From Arenibacter arenosicollis (GTDB lineage Bacteria; Bacteroidota; Bacteroidia; Flavobacteriales; Flavobacteriaceae), in assembly GCF_014397245.1 (NCBI RefSeq), contig NZ_JACLHY010000036.1:1-32370 (forward strand): a DNA stretch of 32,370 nucleotides, written 5' to 3'. The notes below the pieces were generated by a model. It worked only from the letters and a program-made list of their open reading frames with translations, was not told where the DNA came from and ran no database searches. How positions within the stretch are numbered: position 1 is the first letter of the stretch; each line of letters begins with the position of its first letter. Below are positions 18,757 to 26,764 of this stretch, one piece after another. A program made the position numbers and the translations under genes.

Positions 18757-18818
18757 TAATGTATATTGTCATTTTTTCACCAGTGTTTATTTGTCCAAAT
18801 AGTATTTCATTTTTGAAG

Positions 18819-18826
18819 CAAAATTA
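18819..18826 (-). promoter_or_regulatory. Candidate internal -7 element before the flippase gene
   Basis: On the minus strand TAATTTTG matches the Bacteroidota -7 consensus TAnnTTTG exactly. No TTG is present at the usual -33 spacing, so only half of the promoter is supported. It lies 63 bp before the wzx ATG in the longest gap of the cluster. Confidence 0.3.
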
Positions 18827-18914
18827 CTGGGCGCAATTAACCTTTATATTTCTATAGTTATATTTATGTTGTTTCATTTTTGTAAATCAAAAAATAATAA
18901 TCGGCTAACCATTA

Positions 18915-19466
18915 TTATTTAGTAAGTGTTTTGATAATTTTCGCAGGATTACCGCCGACCAATACATTTTCGGGGACGTTTTTAGTAACCACTGAATGGG
19001 CCGCAACAATTGAATTTTTCCCTATACAAACACCTTTTAATACTAACGAATTCATTCCAATCCAAACATTGTCTTCTATAATAATAGGGTTACTTTTAGG
19101 TGCTTTTCTTCTTTCGTTTATATCGATTGATATTCTATGGGAATCATTATCCACTATTTTGGTTCCTGGCCCGAACATGCAATGTGAACCGATAGTTACT
19201 TTGGTGTTGCAGTGAATAATTGTGCCATTCAAATTGCAGTTATCCCCAATAACTATTAAAGATTCCTTAAAGTATGTTAGTAATCCGGTTTTGTATATGT
19301 CGCCATCTGGATAGGAATTAAGGGATACTTTGTTGCCCAATCTTATATTTCCAACATTTTTTAATGCAATGCTATTGCCACGCAACTTTTCACCATAGAC
19401 TACACCATGCGTTTTAAGTCTATAATGCAAAGCTAACAAGTCTAATATTTTTAACAGTCTTTTCAC
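18915..19466 (-). CDS. Hexapeptide-repeat acyltransferase
   Basis: A 183-residue left-handed beta-helix transferase, expected to acetylate a sugar of the polysaccharide using acetyl-CoA. Imperfect hexapeptides run from about 60 to the end (VGNIRLGNKVSLNS, IVIGDNCNLNG, VTIGSHCMFGPG, IIIEDNVWIGMNSLVLKG, VCIGKNSIVAAHSVVTKNVP), closing with GNPAKIIK, the usual end of this fold. The loop with the catalytic His is NDSHRISID. It lies 33 bp after the amidotransferase gene. Confidence 0.9.
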   Translation of the reverse strand: MKRLLKILDLLALHYRLKTHGVVYGEKLRGNSIALKNVGNIRLGNKVSLNSYPDGDIYKTGLLTYFKESLIVIGDNCNLNGTIIHCNTKVTIGSHCMFGPGTKIVDNDSHRISIDINERRKAPKSNPIIIEDNVWIGMNSLVLKGVCIGKNSIVAAHSVVTKNVPENVLVGGNPAKIIKTLTK

Positions 19467-19499
19467 AATTAATAATTTTATCTGCCTAGCACTAATTAT

Positions 19500-21341
19500 T
19501 TAATACGAATTTTGTCTATGCCATTCTTCCAGGACTATTAAGCTCCATATATACAGAGATCTGTCCCTTTTTCCGGAATGGTGTTCCTTTAAAAGTTTTG
19601 ATACAAATTCATAATTCATGCCTCTATTTTCAACACTTTCCTTGGAAAGGTATGTTGAAACAAACCCTTTCAAATCATCCTTTAACCACATACCCATAGG
19701 CGGATTTAATCCTAATTTTGGCTTATTGATGATGGCATCCGGAACTTTACCACTCAATAACTTTTTCATTAGATATTTTGTCTGCCCGTTCCTAATTCGA
19801 TAATCCGAGGAAATTGAAGTCATAAATTCCACGATCCTGTGGTCAATTAGCGGAACCCTTACTTCAAAACTATTGGCCATGCTCATGGCATCACCATAAT
19901 ACAAAAGATTATTGACCAAAAAAGTCTTTAAATCTGTAATCGAGGTTTTAATTATCAGGTCATTCGTAGGAATTGTTTTAAAGACCTCTGCAACTAGCTT
20001 TTGGAAATCTTGTTGCACCTTAAATAACTCATTTATTTCCTTAACAGAAAAATAGCCTACCCAATCCTCATACATCTCATCCAAGGGCTTGGTCAAGGAA
20101 TTTACAAAAGTCTTAATTCTTCTAAACTTATGATTCCCGGAGGTGTCTTCCGAAATTATTTTAAAAAAAGGGTTCAATATTTTCCAAAAAACTCGGGGCA
20201 CAAACTTAATTTTATCATATAACAGAGCAGCTTCATATCTGGGGTAGCCCCCAAAAATTTCGTCCCCACCGTCCCCAGCCAAAGCAACCGTGGCATATTT
20301 TTTTGTTTCCCTGGTAAGTTCATGGATCAATATTGCAGTTGGATTGCCAAAGGGTTCATCAAAATGGCGTACCATTTTGGGTAAAAGGTCCGCCACATTG
20401 GGATGAATTATAATTTCGTGATGGTTGGTGTTGAAATGGGCTGCCATTTTCTTGGCATCACTGGTTTCATCATATTTATCAGCTCCTGCAAACCCCAAAG
20501 TAAATGTATTTATGGGTTTTTTGGAGTTTTTAGCCATATAGTACAATATAGTTGATGAATCTATACCTCCGGATAGGAAGGAGCCCAGTTCTACGTCTGA
20601 GATCATTCTGAGTTGAACGGCATCATTCAATAAATCATCCAGTTCCTCAAGAAGATTTTCTTCTTTGGCAGTGGTTTTTAAACCGATAAAATCTATGGGG
20701 TCCCAATATTTTGTACTTTTCAATTCACCCTTTTGGTAAAAGAAATAATGTGCAGGTTCCAGTTTTTTTACTTCTTGGTAAACGGAGTTTGGAGAGGGTA
20801 CATATAGATACCGTAAATACTGACCAATAGCTTCCTTGTTCAGCGTTAGTCCGTTGACCAAATCCTTTATCACCTTGATTTCCGAAGCAAATGCAAATTG
20901 TTTGCCGTTTTGGTAATAAACGAAAGGTTTGATCCCCAACCTGTCACGAGCCCCAAATAAGACATCATTTTTTATATCATAAATGGAAAAGGCAAACATG
21001 CCAATAAAATCTTCCAGGCATTTTTCCTTTTTTTCAATATAATTGTAGAGGATAACTTCTGTGTCGGAGTTTGTACGAAAGGGGTATTTGCTTTCCAAAT
21101 TTCTCCGTATTTCCTTATAGTTGTACACTTCCCCATTAAACACAATAACAAAATTGCCGCAGGCAGAAACAAAAGGTTGATTTGCTTCTTGGGTGAGGTC
21201 TATAATAGAAAGTCTATTATGTCCCAGCGTAAACGATCCAAAAGAAAGTGACGATGAATTATCAGGTCCCCTATAGTCTGCAATACTTAAATAGTTTGAT
21301 CCCGTCGGAGCTGCAAAATTAAAACCTATTATTCCGCACAT
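19500..21341 (-). CDS. asnB: AsnB-type glutamine-dependent amidotransferase
   Basis: A 613-residue class II glutamine amidotransferase/synthetase. Cys2 (MCGIIGF) is the N-terminal nucleophile. The GATase domain runs to about 200, with NGEVYNY and SDTEV motifs. The synthetase domain has the PP-loop FLSGGIDSS near 254-262 and GDGGDEIFGGYPRYE near 350. Because it lies in an EPS cluster next to a UDP-sugar dehydrogenase, it more likely amidates a uronic acid (as proposed for WbpS-like proteins) than makes asparagine; that is inference. The start is certain because Cys2 must follow Met1. A short ORF ends one base before the ATG. Confidence 0.9.
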   Translation of the reverse strand: MCGIIGFNFAAPTGSNYLSIADYRGPDNSSSLSFGSFTLGHNRLSIIDLTQEANQPFVSACGNFVIVFNGEVYNYKEIRRNLESKYPFRTNSDTEVILYNYIEKKEKCLEDFIGMFAFSIYDIKNDVLFGARDRLGIKPFVYYQNGKQFAFASEIKVIKDLVNGLTLNKEAIGQYLRYLYVPSPNSVYQEVKKLEPAHYFFYQKGELKSTKYWDPIDFIGLKTTAKEENLLEELDDLLNDAVQLRMISDVELGSFLSGGIDSSTILYYMAKNSKKPINTFTLGFAGADKYDETSDAKKMAAHFNTNHHEIIIHPNVADLLPKMVRHFDEPFGNPTAILIHELTRETKKYATVALAGDGGDEIFGGYPRYEAALLYDKIKFVPRVFWKILNPFFKIISEDTSGNHKFRRIKTFVNSLTKPLDEMYEDWVGYFSVKEINELFKVQQDFQKLVAEVFKTIPTNDLIIKTSITDLKTFLVNNLLYYGDAMSMANSFEVRVPLIDHRIVEFMTSISSDYRIRNGQTKYLMKKLLSGKVPDAIINKPKLGLNPPMGMWLKDDLKGFVSTYLSKESVENRGMNYEFVSKLLKEHHSGKRDRSLYIWSLIVLEEWHRQNSY

Positions 21342-21342
21342 T

Positions 21343-21489
21343 TTACAATTTCATTTTTTGAATGTTAAGTATACTAGGTTTGCCTCTATAAGATTTAGTC
21401 ATAAATTCTTCAGATATCCATAAAGGAGCGCTTAGACTATTTATTATATTTAAATGATATACATGCAATCTACTTTTATAACCGTGCAT
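21343..21489 (-). pseudogene. Possible 48-residue gene remnant before asnB
   Basis: A small frame starting at ATG 21489, overlapping the end of the dehydrogenase gene, ends in TAA one base before the asnB ATG. That is the spacing of a translationally coupled gene. The peptide contains SLSAPLWISEEFMTKSYR and a basic end. I do not recognise it. It could be a real short peptide, the tail of a deleted gene, or chance; the 134-bp gap holds nothing else I can name. Confidence 0.2.
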
Positions 21490-22819
21490 CTGCTTTTTTT
21501 CCAAAAACACCTTTAACATCATAAACAATCGTGTTCCCATTTTTTAGAGCCTCCAAATCCAGGTTTAGAAATTGCTGGTGTGCCACGGCAAGGACAATAG
21601 CATCGAATTGGCCAACCGGCAAATTTTGAGTGGTAGTTAGTCCATATTCATGCCTAACTTCTGCAGGTTTTGCCCATGGATCATAAATGGTCAGCTCAGT
21701 GCCAAAATCCTGTAATTGTGCCACAATATCCACTACCTTCGTATTCCTTACGTCCGGACAATTCTCTTTAAAGGTAATCCCTAGAACCAATATTTTGGAA
21801 CCTTTTACTTTTTTATCTGCCTTTACCAGTAATTTTATTACCTCGTTGGCCACATGTTCTCCCATGGAGTCATTTATACGTCTACCTGCTAAAATTATTT
21901 CAGGATGATAGCCCAATTCTTGCGCTTTTTGTGCCAAATAATAAGGATCTACACCAATGCAATGTCCGCCTACCAAACCTGGTCTGAAGGGCAAAAAATT
22001 CCACTTTGTCCCTGCGGCCTCCAAAACGGCCTGGGTATCCAAACCCATAAGGTTGAATATTTTGGCCAGTTCATTTACGAACGCAATGTTAATGTCCCGT
22101 TGCGAATTTTCAATTACCTTTGATGCTTCCGCAACTTTTATACTTGGTGCCAAATGTGTTCCAGCCACAATTACCGATTTGTACAGGTCGTCTACCAATG
22201 TGCCAATTTCCGGGGTAGACCCAGAAGTTACCTTTAAGATTTTTTCTACAGTATGTTCCTTATCTCCGGGATTTATTCTTTCCGGGGAATATCCCGCAAA
22301 GAAATCCTCATTAAATTTTAATCCGGAGATCTGTTCCAGAACAGGAATGCATTCTTCTTCCGTTGCTCCGGGGTATACCGTGGATTCGTAAATTACTATA
22401 TCGTCCTTTTTTAAGACTTGCCCCACCGTTTTACTGGCCTGGTACAAAGGCGTTAAATTAGGGCGGTTATTTTTGTCTACCGGAGTGGGGACGGTAACAA
22501 TAAATATATTGCAATCCGCTAAATCTTCCAGCTGTGAGGAACAAAATAAACCGATTCTTTTTTCAGGATATGCTCCTTCTGTTCTTCTGGTGGAAACTTC
22601 CACCATGGCATTTGCCAGTGCCCGTTTTGGAGAGGAAATAAGGACTTTTTTTAGAATTGCGTCGGAAACCTCCAAGGTGCTGTCATGCCCAGTATTTAAC
22701 TGTGCTATTCTCTTTTCATTAATATCAAAGCCTACTACCGCATATTTGGTAGCAAATAGCCGGGCCAAGGGCAGACCTACGTAGCCTAAGCCTATTATTC
22801 CTATTTTAAATTCTGACAT
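21476..22819 (-). CDS. UDP-N-acetyl-hexosamine dehydrogenase (TviB/WbpO type)
   Basis: An NAD-dependent enzyme that oxidises a UDP-HexNAc at C6 to the uronic acid, supplying an acidic precursor for the polymer. In the 447 residues the NAD-binding motif is IGLGYVGLPLA (9-19), TVPTPVDKNNRP lies at 109-120, YESTVYPG follows, and the catalytic Cys287 sits in GGHCIGVDPYYLA. The UDP-binding C-terminal domain has GITFKENCPDVRNTK. Residues about 62-88 do not look like the family: the usual text passes almost directly from KKVL to GLFCSS, while here about 25 extra residues including VEVSTRRTEG intervene. The frame is intact. This stretch may come from an intergenic repeat. UDP-GalNAc is the likelier substrate by similarity to TviB/WbpO. 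Confidence 0.92.
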   Translation of the reverse strand: MSEFKIGIIGLGYVGLPLARLFATKYAVVGFDINEKRIAQLNTGHDSTLEVSDAILKKVLISSPKRALANAMVEVSTRRTEGAYPEKRIGLFCSSQLEDLADCNIFIVTVPTPVDKNNRPNLTPLYQASKTVGQVLKKDDIVIYESTVYPGATEEECIPVLEQISGLKFNEDFFAGYSPERINPGDKEHTVEKILKVTSGSTPEIGTLVDDLYKSVIVAGTHLAPSIKVAEASKVIENSQRDINIAFVNELAKIFNLMGLDTQAVLEAAGTKWNFLPFRPGLVGGHCIGVDPYYLAQKAQELGYHPEIILAGRRINDSMGEHVANEVIKLLVKADKKVKGSKILVLGITFKENCPDVRNTKVVDIVAQLQDFGTELTIYDPWAKPAEVRHEYGLTTTQNLPVGQFDAIVLAVAHQQFLNLDLEALKNGNTIVYDVKGVFGKKADARL

Positions 22820-22952
22820 ATTATATGTTCATTAATTTTTTTACATATTATTACTTTTTGTCCAAATTGAGATACGCTGATAGTTATCCTTATCATAATC
22901 TATTATATCCAAAAACATTGGAATTAACGGTTGGATAATTTTTAGCATTTAG

Positions 22953-24113
22953 TTAGCCAAGGAAATTATTTATCCTAGATCTAATGTTGGACCATTTTAT
23001 GGGTTTGGGCTTGATCAATTTTAATTTTCCTTGCTTTCGGACCAATAACCAGGGCGAGACATAAACTAAGGGGATGAGCACTATAATAATATAGAGTTGA
23101 ACGTTTATATATAGATCCCTGATCAAAAAGGCCAGTTGAATGATTAGGCTGTTCATAACCACGACAAATAAGGTGGCTTGTTTATGGGTAATGCCAAGGT
23201 CTATTAGTCTATGGTGAATATGATTCCTGTCTGCACTAAAAGGACTTCGTTTTTGGCTTATGCGAATGGCGAACACCCTTAGCGTATCCAACAAGGGATA
23301 GGATAATATGGCCATGGCCATAATGGGTGCTTTCATATTGGTGACAGGATTATCTATAATAGAGTTGTAGGATAAAAACCCAACGGCCTGAAAAGCCAAT
23401 AGAAAACCTATAAACATGGATCCGGAATCTCCCATAAATATTTTGCGGTAGGGAGAGAGGTTGTATCTTAAGAACCCTAATAACGCCCCAATGAGAACAA
23501 AGGAAATAAGGACAAAGAGATACCTTTCATTTATGAAAAAAAAGGTGCCGAACGATAGGCTGGATAGCAGGGCTACGGATCCAGCCAAACCATCCAAACC
23601 ATCTATTAGATTATAGGCGTTGATGATCAACAGAAATACAAAAAGGGTAAAGACCACTGAAATATAATAGGGGAGGTCCTCCAATCCAAAAATACCTTCA
23701 AAGCTAATAATCCTTAGATCGGCCATAATAATCACCATAAGGGAGGCAACTACTTGTACCATAAATTTCTTTTTAGGTGCCAAGCCAAAAAGATCGTCCT
23801 TAACTCCTAGAAACATTAGCATAATAGTTGCTGTTAAAAGAGCCAAAAGTTTTATAAGATCAGGTTGTGACAGACCAACCATTAAACCAAGAACGGCAAT
23901 GGATAAGGAAAAGGCTATAAAGAGTCCAACCCCACCCAAGGTGGGCGTTTTTGATGTATGCATGCTGCGATCTCCAGGTTCATCCATAAGGTTTTTGGAA
24001 CGTACCGCATAGATAATTACCGGATACATCCTATAGCACAATAGAAGAGGTATGCATACGGCAACTGTCCCTAAAAAATAGAGATTGGAAAAAAGGTCAT
24101 AAAGGTATGCCAT
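22953..24113 (-). CDS. WecA/MraY-family undecaprenyl-phosphate sugar-1-phosphate transferase
   Basis: An inner-membrane enzyme of 386 residues with about 10-11 helices that loads the first sugar-1-phosphate onto undecaprenyl phosphate, so it starts the repeat unit. The motifs are the DD pair Asp106-Asp107 in GVKDDLFGL, NAYNLIDGLDGLAG (165-178) with the catalytic-type Asp, MGDSGS (227-232) and the C-terminal HIHHRL (298-303) typical of the WecA branch rather than MraY. It is the first gene of the cluster and probably defines its main promoter, which should lie in the 24114-24300 region. The expected donor is a UDP-HexNAc. Confidence 0.92.
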   Translation of the reverse strand: MAYLYDLFSNLYFLGTVAVCIPLLLCYRMYPVIIYAVRSKNLMDEPGDRSMHTSKTPTLGGVGLFIAFSLSIAVLGLMVGLSQPDLIKLLALLTATIMLMFLGVKDDLFGLAPKKKFMVQVVASLMVIIMADLRIISFEGIFGLEDLPYYISVVFTLFVFLLIINAYNLIDGLDGLAGSVALLSSLSFGTFFFINERYLFVLISFVLIGALLGFLRYNLSPYRKIFMGDSGSMFIGFLLAFQAVGFLSYNSIIDNPVTNMKAPIMAMAILSYPLLDTLRVFAIRISQKRSPFSADRNHIHHRLIDLGITHKQATLFVVVMNSLIIQLAFLIRDLYINVQLYIIIVLIPLVYVSPWLLVRKQGKLKLIKPKPIKWSNIRSRINNFLG

Positions 24114-24850
24114 AGTTGGTGTTTAGCACATAAGGGCACTGTTCGTTAATTACTAATTGATGCAGTAATTTGTCACACTTTATAGGAGGGAATTCTAAAG
24201 GAACAAAAAGTAAAATTTAGGGTAAAAATTATTACAATTTATATTAAAAGCCTTGAGGCGCAAATCTAAGGATTTTTCTGATTTTTAACATGATTTAGCT
24301 TTATCTTGTATTGTTTTATCGATTAAATGCATTTTTTTCTCTATTAAGTGTTTCTACAATGCAACAAACAAGATAACTGTAATTTGCTCCGTACAATGTA
24401 AGAATATTATTAAAGGGTTAATATTTTAGTCCTGTAAGAATTTAAAGACCTGTCCAATGTAAAAGTAGCCTATAAATATTATGGTAGAAGTTTTTTTCCT
24501 GTTATTAATCTATATTTAAGGATAAAGGCAAGGCCTGCGAAATTTGTGAGTTCCCCCGAACACGATTTCAACAAGCCAGCCAATATGCTTTTGTAGGAAA
24601 ATAATTTTACCCTATTCAACAATTCCAATTTTCAGGTTTCAAACCCATTGATCCGTTTGGTTCCACAAACCTAAATCTTAAGTTTTATATTTCCCTGCGG
24701 AAAACCGCAAGGTCATAGAATATGTAATTTTTAGCTTAACAGTAAATTAGTGGGGGGGAATGGCCAATGCGCACAAGAATAGTGCCTTATAACGGTTTTT
24801 TTTTACGATAGTGCTGTAAATACCTATTAATCATTAAGTTATGTTTCAAT
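24114..24850. other. Unique AT-rich region upstream of the EPS cluster
   Basis: About 740 bp with no ORF of note and, unlike most other long gaps here, no heptad or module repeats. It should carry the EPS promoter; the best minus-strand candidate is a TTTACTTTTTG near 24205-24215 with an upstream TTG, but the spacing is imperfect. It holds a nested hairpin at 24527-24581, and a small TGCGG-AAAA-CCGCA hairpin near 24696-24709. The function of such a long leader is unknown. Confidence 0.5.
24527..24581. other. Nested hairpin in the EPS upstream region
   Basis: GGC-AA-GGC at the left pairs with GCC-A-GCC at the right, GAAAT with ATTTC inside, and GTTC-CCCC-GAAC at the tip. No T-run follows on either strand, so it is not an ordinary terminator. 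It could be a structured RNA, a leader element, or a protein-binding cruciform. Confidence 0.4.
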
Positions 24851-24910
24851 TAAATTAATGTGTTAAATAATAGATTGGGGCGTTTTTCTCCAGCTGGGGA
24901 GGAATTACCC

Positions 24911-25197
24911 GATTTGAAAATTTGATGATTGGTTGATTTGGACGGAATAGCCAGAAGGCAAAAGGCAAAAGGCAAGAATAAAGAGAAGAGAGAAGAGAGG
25001 AAAGATAAATGGGGTAATGTGTTAATGTGGAAATGTGCTAATGACGGGATAGGCAAAAGCCAGAAATGAAGAGAGAAGAGAGAAAAGAGAAATGAGGTAA
25101 TGTGTTAATGTAGCAATTGTTTAATGTGGAAATGAATCAATTTGAAAATTTGGTAATGAGGGAATTCGGAAATGAAGCGATTTGGAGATTTGGATTA
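24911..25197. repeat. Degenerate heptanucleotide array
   Basis: About 41 units. Words pass from GATTTGA-type through AAAAGGC and AAGAGAA to AATGTGT/TAATGTG, then repeat that order. The unit stays close to 7 bp throughout. It uses the same word families as 1850-2339. Confidence 0.8.
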
Positions 25198-25218
25198 GAA
25201 AGGACGGGTTAAGTTCTG

Positions 25219-25305
25219 TCGTCAGTTCGAGTGCTTCTCAAACCAATTTTGCTCCACTTCGTTATTCAAAATCACCTGCCTGACGGCAGGTAAACTCGAA
25301 GTGAC
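25219..25305. repeat. Inverted copy of a ~100-bp repeat
   Basis: On the minus strand this reads CACTTCGAG...AACGAAGTGGAGCAAAAT...AAGCACTCGAACTGAC, matching 30616-30720 and 31246-31354. It carries a module B-like CCTGCCTGACGGCAGG palindrome. Confidence 0.75.
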
Positions 25306-25560
25306 GCTGGTTAACAATGTTGAACATACAAACTATCGGCATTTGGCTAATGCCTTCTGGCTGACCAACAACTGTTTACTGAAAACTGTTCACTACCGTG
25401 TACTTCGATTTCGACTCCGCTCAATCTCCGTGATTTCATTCGGTGGCTGAGCGTAGTCGAAGCCACTGACTACTGAAAACTGTTTACTAAAAACTGCATA
25501 CCGTTTACTTTCTCCATGTACTTCGATTTCGACTCCGCTCAATCTCCGTGTACTACATCC

Positions 25561-25606
25561 GGTGGCTGATCCTGCTTATGTCGGCAGACAGGCGTAGTCG
25601 AAGCCA
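25561..25606. repeat. Module A split by module B
   Basis: It has the same insertion point as the other split copies; the palindrome here has decayed to CCTGCTTATGTCGG. Confidence 0.75.
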
Positions 25607-25635
25607 CTGATTACTGGAGACTGTTCACTGTAAGA

Positions 25636-25711
25636 AGCAGATTGCCACCCAGGCTGCCCCTTCCGTCTTCTCCTACGTCGAAGCCACCTTTTCCTAGCCA
25701 TGGGAAGGAGC
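25636..25711. repeat. Module C
   Basis: An intact copy with the end palindrome CCTTTTCCTAGCCATGGGAAGG-like, not carrying module D. Confidence 0.75.
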
Positions 25712-25778
25712 ACCTAGTTAAGTAACTTATAACACAAATATTTAGTCTAGATTCTGTCTTTTTCCACGGAGTGACGAA

Positions 25779-25820
25779 CTTTTGACTTTATAACTTTCAA
25801 CTTTACAACTTTACAACTGC
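25779..25820. repeat. Heptad array, CTTTATA/ACTTTCA, abutting a stop codon
   Basis: Six units in register (CTTTTGA, CTTTATA, ACTTTCA, ACTTTAC, AACTTTA, CAACTGC) end one base before the TGA of the hydrolase gene (25822-25824). Confidence 0.8.
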
Positions 25821-25821
25821 C

Positions 25822-26652
25822 TCACACCAGTCCATAAAAATCCACCGCATTCAGCCCCATGATGGCGGCTTGCTCAGTGGTGCTAAGGCCGGAAATGAAA
25901 TTGGTGGTCAGGTCTTTTACCTGGGTGTAGGATCCGGCAACAAGGCATACGGGCCAATCGGAACCGTACATACAGCGTTCAGGGCCAAAGGCCTCAAGGA
26001 CCAAGAGCATATAAGGTTGTAACTGTTCAGGGGTCCAGCTTTTGAAATCGGCCTCGGTGATCATACCCGAGATTTTACAATGTACGTTTTCGTGTTTGGC
26101 GATTTCTTTCATCATGGCCGCCCAACCATCATAAAAACCATCTTTGATATAGGGTTTGGCAATATGATCGATGACGAACTTCTGATTGGGGAATTTTTTT
26201 ACCAACTCCAGAGTAGCTCCCAACTGATGGGGGAAAATAAGGATGTCATAGACGGCCCCATATTGTTCCAATTTGGAAATGCCCCTTAGGAAGTCGGGCC
26301 GCAATAAAAAATTATGGTCCGCTTCTTCTTGAACAATATGTCGGTATCCCTTTAGATTCCTGTCTTTGGCGTATTTTTCCAAATCCTGGTCCACGTCAGG
26401 ACTTCTTAGGTCTACCCAGCCCACGACGCCTTTTACAAAAGCGTTGTTATGGGCGTGTTCCAAAAGGAAATCGGTTTCCGCCAAGGTCTGGTCCGCCTGT
26501 ACCGCCACACATCCGTCAACGCCATTTTTTACAAATACCGGTTTTAGATCCGAGGGTAAAAAATCCCTTCGGATAACCTTCATTTGCTCGTTTATCCAGG
26601 AGTGATTTACAGGGCTGTATTTCCAGAAATGTTGGTGAGAATCTATAATCAT
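25822..26652 (-). CDS. Amidohydrolase, L-fuconolactonase type
   Basis: A 276-residue member of the COG3618-type amidohydrolase family, TIM-barrel lactonases that open sugar-acid lactones such as L-fucono-1,5-lactone. Metal and active-site motifs are DSHQHFW (4-10), GYRHIVQEE (102-110), IDHIAKP (161-167), HCKISGM (191-197) and YGSDWPVC (229-236). It is cytosolic, with no signal peptide. It is the last gene of a three-gene minus-strand operon, 112 bp after the dehydratase; that gap contains repeats. It would act between the dehydrogenase and the dehydratase. The exact lactone (fucono-, rhamnono- or galactono-) cannot be told. Confidence 0.88.
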   Translation of the reverse strand: MIIDSHQHFWKYSPVNHSWINEQMKVIRRDFLPSDLKPVFVKNGVDGCVAVQADQTLAETDFLLEHAHNNAFVKGVVGWVDLRSPDVDQDLEKYAKDRNLKGYRHIVQEEADHNFLLRPDFLRGISKLEQYGAVYDILIFPHQLGATLELVKKFPNQKFVIDHIAKPYIKDGFYDGWAAMMKEIAKHENVHCKISGMITEADFKSWTPEQLQPYMLLVLEAFGPERCMYGSDWPVCLVAGSYTQVKDLTTNFISGLSTTEQAAIMGLNAVDFYGLV

Positions 26653-26670
26653 GTTAGAAGGTTTAATGTA

Positions 26671-26723
26671 TTATGTTATAAAGTTATAAAGTTATAAAGT
26701 TGAAAGTTGAAAGTTGAAAGTTT
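26671..26723. repeat. GTTATAAA octamers passing into TTGAAAG heptads
   Basis: Two to three 8-bp GTTATAAA units are followed by three exact TTGAAAG units (26700-26720). This is the only place where I see a clean 8-bp unit, and the only array inside a putative operon. Confidence 0.85.
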
Positions 26724-26764
26724 TCTGGGTTTGATGTTTTTTAACACTCCTTCGGAGAGGCTAG

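Larger units (their letters stand above)
24850..25821. repeat. Repeat mosaic downstream of the sugar-acid operon
   Basis: There is no gene in this stretch. It holds a 287-bp heptad array (24911-25197), an inverted copy of a 100-bp repeat (25219-25305), TGTTCAC/TGAAAAC heptads, the empty module A (25442-25466), module A split by B (25561-25606), module C (25636-25711) and CTTTATA heptads (25779-25820). Confidence 0.85.

Noticed and set aside
24114..24850. tRNA, 6S, SRP or tmRNA gene
   Set aside because: I looked for the characteristic conserved segments of each and saw none; the hairpin at 24527-24581 does not match a family I know.
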